A stretch of 64,000 nt of DNA, taken from UBA3478 sp036782715. Its GTDB lineage: Bacteria > Bacteroidota > Bacteroidia > Flavobacteriales > Flavobacteriaceae. The stretch's first letter is position 1. Each line of letters begins with the position of its first letter. The notes under the pieces are model-generated. The model was not told the origin of the DNA. It saw only the letters and a list, made by a program, of their open reading frames with translations, and ran no database searches. This document shows, one piece after another, positions 57,118-64,000 of the stretch. A program made the position numbers and the translations under genes. The stretch is from positions 90,903 to 154,902 of the forward strand of contig DAIPYN010000001.1 of the NCBI GenBank assembly GCA_036782715.1. The letters run 5' to 3'.

Positions 57118-60100
57118 ATGGCTAGAGTTAACGATACAACTGAGCAAAGATTTAATAAGATTTCGATTGGTCTTGCTTCTCCAGAATCTATCCTTGGGGC
57201 ATCTCGAGGAGAGGTGTTGAAGCCCGAAACTATCAACTACCGTACACACAAGCCTGAAAGAGATGGTCTTTTTTGTGAGCGTATCTTCGGTCCTGTAAAG
57301 GATTACGAGTGTGCTTGTGGTAAATATAAGCGTATCCGTTACCGCGGTATCGTTTGTGATCGATGTGGTGTTGAGGTTACGGAGAAGAAAGTTCGTCGCG
57401 ACCGCGTTGGACACATTTCATTAGTAGTCCCTGTTGCTCATATTTGGTATTTCCGTTCGTTACCAAACAAGTTAGGTTACCTTCTTGGACTTCCGTCGAA
57501 GAAACTTGACATGATCATTTACTACGAACGTTATGTAGTTATTCAACCAGGTATTGCAAAAGGCGCTGAAGGAGAAGAACTTCAGATGCTAGACTTCTTA
57601 ACTGAAGAAGAATACCTAAATATTATTGATGAACTTCCACAAGAGAACCAATATCTAGAAGATTCAGATCCAAACAAATTCATCGCTAAGATGGGTGCCG
57701 AATGTTTGATCGAATTACTTCAACGTATTGATTTAGAGACGCTGTCTTATGAATTACGTCACAAGGCAAACACTGAGACCTCTAAACAACGTAAAACGGA
57801 GGCGTTAAAGCGTCTACAAGTTGTTGAGTCTTTCCGTGAGTCGCAGGCTAATCGCGAGAATAAGCCGGAGTGGATGATCATGAAAGTAGTTCCTGTAATT
57901 CCACCAGAATTACGTCCGCTTGTACCATTAGATGGAGGTCGTTTTGCTACCTCAGATTTAAATGATTTATACAGACGAGTAATTATTCGTAACAACCGTC
58001 TTAAGAGACTTATCGAGATTAAAGCTCCTGAAGTAATCTTAAGAAACGAGAAGCGTATGCTTCAAGAGGCTGTTGATTCATTATTCGATAACACACGTAA
58101 AGCTTCTGCTGTAAAGACAGAATCGAATCGTCCGCTGAAATCACTATCTGATTCATTAAAAGGTAAGCAAGGCCGTTTTCGTCAAAACTTATTAGGTAAG
58201 CGTGTAGATTATTCAGCTCGTTCGGTAATTGTTGTTGGCCCAGACTTAAAATTATTTGAGTGTGGTTTACCAAAAGATATGGCTGCCGAGCTATACAAGC
58301 CTTTTATTATTCGTAAACTGATTGAGCGTGGTATTGTAAAAACCGTTAAATCAGCGAAGAAGATTATTGATAAGAAAGAACCTGTAGTTTGGGACATCTT
58401 AGAGAACGTGATTAAAGGTCACCCAGTTCTTCTCAATCGTGCCCCCACACTTCACCGTTTAGGTATTCAGGCTTTCCAACCTAAATTAATTGAAGGTAAA
58501 GCAATTCGTCTTCACCCTCTCGCTTGTACAGCATTCAACGCTGACTTTGATGGGGATCAGATGGCGGTTCACTTACCACTAGGACCAGAAGCGATTCTAG
58601 AAGCTCAATTATTAATGTTGGCTTCTCAGAATATCTTGAACCCTGCAAATGGTTCACCAATTACCGTACCTTCTCAGGATATGGTACTTGGTCTATACTA
58701 TATGACTAAAGAAAGACGTTCTACCCCAGAAGTTCCTGTTCAAGGGGAAGGGTTAACCTTCTATTCTCCTGAAGAGGTAGTGATCGCCTTCAATGAGAAG
58801 AGAGTAAATCTTAATGCTGCAATTAAAATCCGCGTTAAGGATTTCAATGAGGCAGGTGAGTTAGTACCTCAGATCATTGAAACTACGGTAGGACGTGTAC
58901 TATTTAACAACGTAGTTCCTGAAGAAGCTGGTTTCATCAATCAAGTATTGAATAAGAAAGCGCTTCGTGATATTATCGGACGTATCCTTGAAGTAACTGA
59001 TGTTCCTAAAACTGCTGAGTTCTTAGATCGTATCAAGCAGATGGGTTATGAGTTCGCCTTCAAAGGAGGTCTTTCTTTCAGCTTAGGTGATATTATTATC
59101 CCTGCTGAAAAAATCAAGATGATCGAAGAGGCAAATGCTCAAGTGGATGGTATCATAGGTAACTATAACATGGGACTGATCACTAATAATGAGCGTTATA
59201 ACCAGGTGATTGACGTTTGGACATCTACCAACGCAATGCTTACTGAACTTGCTATGAAGCGTATCCGAGAAGATCAGCAAGGATTTAACTCGGTATATAT
59301 GATGCTTGATTCTGGTGCTCGTGGATCTAAAGAACAGATTCGTCAGCTAACCGGTATGCGTGGTCTTATGGCTAAGCCTAAGAAATCTACTGCTGGTGGG
59401 GGTGAGATCATTGAAAACCCGATTCTTTCAAACTTTAAAGAAGGTCTTTCAATTCTTGAGTACTTTATTTCAACGCACGGTGCTCGTAAAGGACTTGCGG
59501 ATACTGCACTTAAAACTGCGGATGCTGGATACCTTACTCGTCGACTCGTTGACGTTGCTCAGGATGTAATCATTACTACCGAGGATTGTGGTACCCTTAG
59601 AGGTGTTGAGGTTGAGGCCTTAAAGAAAAACGAAGAAATCGTTGAAACTCTTGGAGAACGTGTTCTTGGACGTATTGCTCTTAACGATATCGTTGATCCA
59701 TTAACAGGAGATGTGATCGTTGAAGCAGGCGGATATATCGAGGCTGCAGAAGTACAGAAAATTAACGCTACTGCTATCGACCGCGTAGAGGTTAGATCTG
59801 CACTGACTTGTGAGGCTGAGAAAGGTATTTGTGAGAAATGTTACGGTAGAAACCTAGCAACCAACAAACCGGTTCAAAAAGGTGAATCAGTGGGAGTTGT
59901 TGCTGCTCAATCGATTGGAGAGCCTGGTACACAGCTTACCCTTCGTACCTTCCACGTAGGGGGTATCGCGGGTAACGTCTCTGAAGAAAACCAGTTAATC
60001 GCTAAGTTCGACGGGGTTGCAGAGATTGAAGACTTACGTACTGTTCAGGGTGAAAACGCTGAAGGAGAAAAAGCTAACATCATTATTTCTAGAACCGCTG

Positions 60101-61428
60101 AATTCAAACTGGTTGAACCTAAAACAGGTGCTGTACTAAGCACACATAACCTTCCTTACGGTTCTCAAGTATTCGTAGAAAACGGGACTAAGATCAAGAA
60201 GGGTGATGTTCTTTGCCGATGGGATCCTTACAACGGTGTTATTATTTCTGAATTTACAGGTACCGTTGCCTTCGAAAATATTGAGCAAGGAGTAACTTAT
60301 CAAGTGGAAATCGATGAACAAACTGGTTTCCAAGAGAAAGTTATTTCTGAATCAAGAAATAAGAAATTAATCCCTACACTTCTTATCAATGATAAGAAAG
60401 GAAACGTACTGAGATCATATAACCTACCTGTTGGTTCTCACCTAATTGTAAATGAAGGTGATTCAATTAAGGAAGGTAAGATCCTAGTTAAGATTCCACG
60501 TAAATCGGCGAAGGCTGGAGATATTACGGGAGGTCTACCAAGAGTAACCGAGTTATTTGAGGCAAGAAATCCTTCTAATCCTGCCGTGGTTTCTGAGATC
60601 GATGGTGTAGTTTCATTTGGTAAAATCAAGCGTGGTAACCGCGAGATTATCGTAGAGTCTAAGCTTGGTGATGTTCGTAAATACTTAATTAAGTTATCGA
60701 ATCAAATTCTTGTTCAAGAGAATGACTTCGTGAAAGCGGGTATGCCATTATCTGATGGTTCAATTACTCCGAATGATATTCTTTCGATCAAAGGGCCATC
60801 AGCAGTTCAGCAGTACTTAGTTAATGAAATCCAGGAGGTTTACCGACTTCAAGGGGTTAAGATTAACGATAAGCACTTTGAGGTAGTTGTTCGTCAGATG
60901 ATGCGTAAAGTAGAAATCGTTGATGCTGGAGATACGCTATTCCTTGAAGGGCAATTAGTACACAAGGATGAATTCATCAAAGAAAACGATGCTATCTTCG
61001 GTATGAAGGTAGTTGAAGATGCTGGTGAATCTGAAAATCTAAAAGCAGGTCAACTTGTTACTGTACGTCAACTCAGAGATGAAAACTCACTACTTAAGCG
61101 TCAAGATAAGACATTAGTAAGTGCTCGTGAAGCGATTGCAGCTACGGCTACTCCAATTCTTCAGGGTATTACTAGAGCTTCACTACAGACCAAGTCATTT
61201 ATCTCAGCAGCATCGTTCCAAGAAACGACAAAGGTTCTTAACGAAGCGGCGGTTAATGGTAAAGTAGACGGTCTAGAAGGTCTGAAGGAAAATGTGATCG
61301 TTGGTCATAAGATTCCTGCAGGTACTGGTCTTAGAGACTACGATCAGATTATCGTAGGTTCAAAAGACGAGTATGAGGCTAGCCAAGCTGCTCCGACTTT
61401 AGTAGACGAAGACGCGATTAATATCTAA
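57118..61428 (+). CDS. rpoC: DNA-directed RNA polymerase subunit beta'
   Basis: A 1436-residue beta' subunit. The N-terminal zinc site CACGKYKRIRYRGIVCDRCG, the catalytic Mg-binding NADFDGDQM, and the second zinc site CEAEKGICEKCYGRN are intact. The trigger-loop/bridge region includes RQLTGMRGLMAKP. The Bacteroidota-type insert between 1050 and 1250 (repeated barrel-sandwich-like segments) is present. It begins 35 bases after rpoB. Confidence 0.99.
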   Translation: MARVNDTTEQRFNKISIGLASPESILGASRGEVLKPETINYRTHKPERDGLFCERIFGPVKDYECACGKYKRIRYRGIVCDRCGVEVTEKKVRRDRVGHISLVVPVAHIWYFRSLPNKLGYLLGLPSKKLDMIIYYERYVVIQPGIAKGAEGEELQMLDFLTEEEYLNIIDELPQENQYLEDSDPNKFIAKMGAECLIELLQRIDLETLSYELRHKANTETSKQRKTEALKRLQVVESFRESQANRENKPEWMIMKVVPVIPPELRPLVPLDGGRFATSDLNDLYRRVIIRNNRLKRLIEIKAPEVILRNEKRMLQEAVDSLFDNTRKASAVKTESNRPLKSLSDSLKGKQGRFRQNLLGKRVDYSARSVIVVGPDLKLFECGLPKDMAAELYKPFIIRKLIERGIVKTVKSAKKIIDKKEPVVWDILENVIKGHPVLLNRAPTLHRLGIQAFQPKLIEGKAIRLHPLACTAFNADFDGDQMAVHLPLGPEAILEAQLLMLASQNILNPANGSPITVPSQDMVLGLYYMTKERRSTPEVPVQGEGLTFYSPEEVVIAFNEKRVNLNAAIKIRVKDFNEAGELVPQIIETTVGRVLFNNVVPEEAGFINQVLNKKALRDIIGRILEVTDVPKTAEFLDRIKQMGYEFAFKGGLSFSLGDIIIPAEKIKMIEEANAQVDGIIGNYNMGLITNNERYNQVIDVWTSTNAMLTELAMKRIREDQQGFNSVYMMLDSGARGSKEQIRQLTGMRGLMAKPKKSTAGGGEIIENPILSNFKEGLSILEYFISTHGARKGLADTALKTADAGYLTRRLVDVAQDVIITTEDCGTLRGVEVEALKKNEEIVETLGERVLGRIALNDIVDPLTGDVIVEAGGYIEAAEVQKINATAIDRVEVRSALTCEAEKGICEKCYGRNLATNKPVQKGESVGVVAAQSIGEPGTQLTLRTFHVGGIAGNVSEENQLIAKFDGVAEIEDLRTVQGENAEGEKANIIISRTAEFKLVEPKTGAVLSTHNLPYGSQVFVENGTKIKKGDVLCRWDPYNGVIISEFTGTVAFENIEQGVTYQVEIDEQTGFQEKVISESRNKKLIPTLLINDKKGNVLRSYNLPVGSHLIVNEGDSIKEGKILVKIPRKSAKAGDITGGLPRVTELFEARNPSNPAVVSEIDGVVSFGKIKRGNREIIVESKLGDVRKYLIKLSNQILVQENDFVKAGMPLSDGSITPNDILSIKGPSAVQQYLVNEIQEVYRLQGVKINDKHFEVVVRQMMRKVEIVDAGDTLFLEGQLVHKDEFIKENDAIFGMKVVEDAGESENLKAGQLVTVRQLRDENSLLKRQDKTLVSAREAIAATATPILQGITRASLQTKSFISAASFQETTKVLNEAAVNGKVDGLEGLKENVIVGHKIPAGTGLRDYDQIIVGSKDEYEASQAAPTLVDEDAINI

Positions 61429-61432
61429 GTTT

Positions 61433-61735
61433 ATGTCAGAGAAGGATCAGAGCATAAATGTAGAAATCGATGAAAAAACCGCTGAGGGAATTTATTCCAA
61501 CTTGGCGGTTATCAACCACTCTGCATCAGAGTTTGTTGTAGATTTTGTAAGTATTATGCCTGCTACTCCGAAAGCAAAAGTTAAGAGTCGTGTAATCCTT
61601 ACTCCTGAACATGCTAAGAAGTTGGTGAAGGCGTTGCAAAACAACATTTCCAACTTTGAGGCTGCACACGGCGAGATCAAGGAATACCAACAACCCACGA
61701 TACCGATCAATTTCGGTAAGATGGGGGAAGCATAA
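61433..61735 (+). CDS. DUF3467 domain protein
   Basis: A 100-residue protein of the DUF3467 family, seen after rpoC in Bacteroidota. The conserved core is EGIYSNLAVINHSASEFVVDFVSIMP followed by KSRVILTPEHAKKLVKAL. No catalytic motif is present. It starts 4 bases after the rpoC stop, so it is co-transcribed with RNA polymerase genes, and may be an accessory of transcription or translation; that is inference. Confidence 0.93.
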   Translation: MSEKDQSINVEIDEKTAEGIYSNLAVINHSASEFVVDFVSIMPATPKAKVKSRVILTPEHAKKLVKALQNNISNFEAAHGEIKEYQQPTIPINFGKMGEA

Positions 61736-61765
61736 AAAAAGGCGCCGTTTACGGCGCCTTTTTTT
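61734..61765. terminator. Bidirectional terminator between rpoC-DUF3467 and prfC
   Basis: A 14-bp perfect stem, seven A's plus GGCGCCG paired with CGGCGCC plus seven T's, loop TTTA. It has A- and T-tracts on both flanks, so it can stop both converging transcription units. Confidence 0.93.
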
Positions 61766-63353
61766 ATTTAAACTCTGAAGTGAGATGGAATCGAATACTT
61801 GGGTATTTCTGTTCGGCCATTTGCAGAGAGAAGGCTGAATCTGCTAGAAATACGAGTTGATCAGACTTATCTCTTGCAAGAAATTTCTGTTTGATTCGTT
61901 TGAATTCTTTAAACTCCTCACTGTTTGGATTGTCTGTATCTATCCAACAAGCTTTATAAATAGGGAAGTTCTCATAGGTACACTTTGCGCCATATTCGTG
62001 CTCTAAACGATATTGAATGACCTCGTACTGAAGCGCTCCTACGGTACCGATGATCTTTCTTCCGTTAATATCCAGCGTAAATAACTGCGCTACCCCTTCA
62101 TCCATTAATTGATCAATCCCTTTGAATAACTGTTTTGCCTTCATTGGATCTGCGTTATTAATGTATCTGAAGTGTTCTGGTGAGAAGCTCGGGATACCGC
62201 GATAATTCAAATTTTCTCCAGAAGTAAGGGTGTCACCAATTTTAAAATTCCCGGTATCATGTAGACCTACAATATCTCCAGGATAAGATATATCAACGAT
62301 CTCTTTGCGCTCAGCAAAGAAGGTGTTTGGACTTGAGAATTTCAGTTTTTTCTGGTGTCTAACGTGCAGATAAGGCTTATTACGCTCAAAGGTTCCTGAA
62401 ACGATTTTAATAAATGCTAAACGGTCTCTGTGTTTAGGATCCATATTGGCATGAATCTTAAAAACAAATCCACTAAACTCTTCTTCTTCGGGATTTACGA
62501 CTCTTTCCTCGGCCGCTTTCGGCCGTGGGGTTGGAGCGATATCTATAAAACAGTCAAGGAGTTCTCTAACTCCGAAATTATTTAATGCCGAACCGAAAAA
62601 AACGGGTTGTTGGGTTCCGGCTAAATATTCATCACGATTAAAACTGGGATACACACCCTCAACGAGTTCTAAATTTTCTCTTAGAGTATCTGCGGCATTA
62701 GAACCTACCAATTGATCGAGTTGCTCATTTTGAATATCGTCTATTGCAGTCGTTTTAGATACGTGTGTTTTATTGCTTCCATCAAATAGATTGACGTTTT
62801 TCTCATAGAGATTGTAGATTCCTTTGAAATCGTATCCCATACCGATTGGGAAACTTAGGGGAGTAACTACTAGTCCTAATTTTTGTTCAACCTCGTCTAA
62901 AAGATCAAATGCATCTTTACCCTCGCGATCGAGTTTGTTAATAAACACAATCATAGGGATATTTCTCATTCTACAAACCGAAACCAGTTTTTCAGTTTGT
63001 TCCTCGACTCCTTTTGCCACATCGATTACTACAATCACGCTATCTACTGCAGTCAGGGTTCGATAGGTGTCTTCCGCGAAGTCCTTGTGACCCGGTGTAT
63101 CGAGAATATTGATCTTTTTATTGCGGTATTCAAAAGCAAGAACTGAAGTGGCTACGGAGATCCCTCTTTGGCGCTCAATTTCCATAAAGTCACTGGTCGC
63201 GGTTTTCTTGATTTTATTATTCTTTACCGCTCCTGCCTCTTGAATCGCTCCTCCGAATAAAAGAAGCTTTTCAGTAAGTGTGGTTTTACCGGCATCTGGA
63301 TGGGAGATGATTCCGAACGTTCTACGTTTATTAATTTCTTTCGCGATAGACAT
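61764..63353 (-). CDS. prfC: Peptide chain release factor 3
   Basis: A 529-residue translational GTPase recycling class I release factors. The P-loop is SHPDAGKT near residues 18-25. EIERQRGISVATSVLAFEY is switch I, DTPGHKDFAEDTYRTL the G3 region, and FINKLDREGKD the G4 region. RF3-type C-terminal domains follow. I start at 63353 (MSIAKEINKRRTFG). An in-frame ATG at 63383 is upstream of the predicted transcript start. Confidence 0.97.
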   Translation of the reverse strand: MSIAKEINKRRTFGIISHPDAGKTTLTEKLLLFGGAIQEAGAVKNNKIKKTATSDFMEIERQRGISVATSVLAFEYRNKKINILDTPGHKDFAEDTYRTLTAVDSVIVVIDVAKGVEEQTEKLVSVCRMRNIPMIVFINKLDREGKDAFDLLDEVEQKLGLVVTPLSFPIGMGYDFKGIYNLYEKNVNLFDGSNKTHVSKTTAIDDIQNEQLDQLVGSNAADTLRENLELVEGVYPSFNRDEYLAGTQQPVFFGSALNNFGVRELLDCFIDIAPTPRPKAAEERVVNPEEEEFSGFVFKIHANMDPKHRDRLAFIKIVSGTFERNKPYLHVRHQKKLKFSSPNTFFAERKEIVDISYPGDIVGLHDTGNFKIGDTLTSGENLNYRGIPSFSPEHFRYINNADPMKAKQLFKGIDQLMDEGVAQLFTLDINGRKIIGTVGALQYEVIQYRLEHEYGAKCTYENFPIYKACWIDTDNPNSEEFKEFKRIKQKFLARDKSDQLVFLADSAFSLQMAEQKYPSIRFHLTSEFK

Positions 63354-63370
63354 AATAAGCAATAAGACCG

Positions 63371-63378
63371 CAAAAATA
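63371..63378 (-). promoter_or_regulatory. -7 box for prfC
   Basis: TATTTTTG on the minus strand. The predicted start near 63367 supports the ATG at 63353 (leader about 14 nt). Confidence 0.55.
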
Positions 63379-63438
63379 GCCATATTTTCAGTTGGGTCAT
63401 TTCGTGGCTACCGAATAAGAATTGAGTAATTTTATAAA

Positions 63439-63963
63439 ATGAAAAAGGAATATGTAATATTGGTGGATACTGCCGATCGTGAATTAGGCACCATGGAAAA
63501 AATGGAGGCTCACGAGAAGGCGGCTCTTCATCGTGCGTTCTCGGTTTTTATCTTTAATGATCGTGGAGAACTTATGCTTCAGCAACGTGCTGCACATAAA
63601 TATCACTCACCGCTTCTTTGGACCAATACTTGTTGCAGTCATCAGCGACAGGGGGAGTCTAATATCGACGCAGGAAAGCGCAGGCTCAAAGAGGAAATGG
63701 GCTTTGAGGTCGATCTAGACGAGAAGTTTCATTTTGTGTACAAAGCTGAATTTGATAATGGCCTTACTGAACATGAGCTTGACCATGTGATGGTGGGCTA
63801 TTATAACGGTGAGCCTACCATTAACCCTGAAGAGGTAGCTTCGTGGAAATGGATTGATATGGAGGTGCTTCAACAAGATATGAAGGATCATCCTCAAGAT
63901 TATACCGCCTGGTTCAAGATTATTTTTGAGCGTTTCGTAGAATTTTTAAAAAAGCAATCATGA
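63439..63963 (+). CDS. idi: Isopentenyl-diphosphate delta-isomerase, type 1
   Basis: A 174-residue Nudix-fold isomerase interconverting IPP and DMAPP for isoprenoids (quinones, carotenoids, undecaprenyl). The catalytic Cys lies in TNTCCSH (C66) and the catalytic Glu in GLTEHELDH (E111 or E113). The degenerate Nudix box GKRRLKEEMGF is present. It is the metal-dependent type 1 rather than the FMN-dependent type 2. Its stop overlaps the start of the next gene (ATGA). Confidence 0.96.
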   Translation: MKKEYVILVDTADRELGTMEKMEAHEKAALHRAFSVFIFNDRGELMLQQRAAHKYHSPLLWTNTCCSHQRQGESNIDAGKRRLKEEMGFEVDLDEKFHFVYKAEFDNGLTEHELDHVMVGYYNGEPTINPEEVASWKWIDMEVLQQDMKDHPQDYTAWFKIIFERFVEFLKKQS

Positions 63964-64000
63964 GAGTTAAGGTAAGTAGACAGGCCCATTTTAATGCAGC
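63960..64000 (+). CDS. queD: 6-carboxytetrahydropterin synthase / PTPS-like protein, N-terminal fragment
   Basis: The last 41 bases start with ATG at 63960 overlapping the idi stop and encode MRVKVSRQAHFNAA. This matches the beginning of QueD/PTPS proteins, where the following His is a zinc ligand. The rest is outside the window, so assignment rests on 13-14 residues and the known idi-queD neighbourhood in flavobacteria. Confidence 0.6.
   Translation, partial: MRVKVSRQAHFNA

Overview
This window looks like the chromosome of a marine-type Bacteroidota, most likely order Flavobacteriales. The evidence is AT-rich coding, near-absence of Shine-Dalgarno sequences apart from rpsU, and many Bacteroidota-type -7 boxes (TAnnTTTG) just upstream of start codons. 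Flavobacterial protein families also appear: DUF6702, DUF3467, DUF2256, a cysteine-less 'zinc ribbon' protein, and ClpP-, LUD- and PASTA-type neighbours in familiar orders. A family-level assignment (Flavobacteriaceae versus Cryomorphaceae/Schleiferiaceae-like) cannot be made from reading alone. There are no rRNA genes, CRISPR arrays, insertion sequences or prophage genes. The content is almost entirely housekeeping and very densely packed, with many ATGA/TAATG junctions and no gene-free stretch longer than about 170 bases.

Layout. 1-9 kb: truncated gpmI, a Tat-signal M15 peptidase, a GNAT, two tandem paralogous exported beta-domain proteins with DUF6702 and an M1 metallopeptidase, then tatA, an O-methyltransferase, kynureninase and a lipoprotein. 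9-13.3 kb: clpP, then a light-damage repair cassette read on the minus strand (flavin reductase, a 45-residue DUF2256 zinc protein, cryptochrome-DASH and an iron-sulfur photolyase). 13.3-21 kb: Cys-less zinc-ribbon protein with Nif3, lpxK, gap, lipA, an ECF sigma factor with a tiny Cys-rich membrane protein, murB, an aminotransferase and a DUF1573 protein. 21-34.6 kb: valS, psd, cdsA, LUD, ftsH, rsfS, birA, pyrE, Nudix, coaD, ddl, PASTA, rluD and yaaA. 34.6-41.4 kb: a complete trpEGDCFBA operon preceded by a textbook attenuator with a leader peptide carrying two adjacent Trp codons. 41.4-48.2 kb: nitroreductase, TlpA-like protein, rhodanese, PspC, alanine symporter, HHH protein, acyl-CoA dehydrogenase, rpsU, tyrosine recombinase and hpf. 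48.3-61.7 kb: tRNA-Thr-Tyr-Gly-Thr, tuf, tRNA-Trp, secE-nusG-rplKAJL-rpoBC and DUF3467. 61.7-64 kb: prfC, idi and the start of a 6-pyruvoyl-tetrahydropterin synthase-like gene.

The most notable signals are regulatory. They are (i) the trp attenuator, in which the leader peptide begins 5 nt after the -7 box; (ii) an isolated strong Shine-Dalgarno in front of rpsU; (iii) a perfect 13-bp terminator hairpin inside the first 20 codons of the HHH gene; (iv) terminators whose T-tracts run into the next gene's -7 box, and a promoter whose predicted start lies inside a terminator stem ahead of the tRNA-tuf operon; (v) a terminator in the leader of tuf and a long GAAA-capped hairpin between rplL and rpoB; and (vi) several essentially leaderless genes. 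No wholly new multi-gene system is evident. The strongest candidates for undescribed biology are these RNA/promoter architectures and the 65-residue Cys-rich membrane protein coupled to an ECF sigma factor. All coordinates and base-pairings were worked out by hand.
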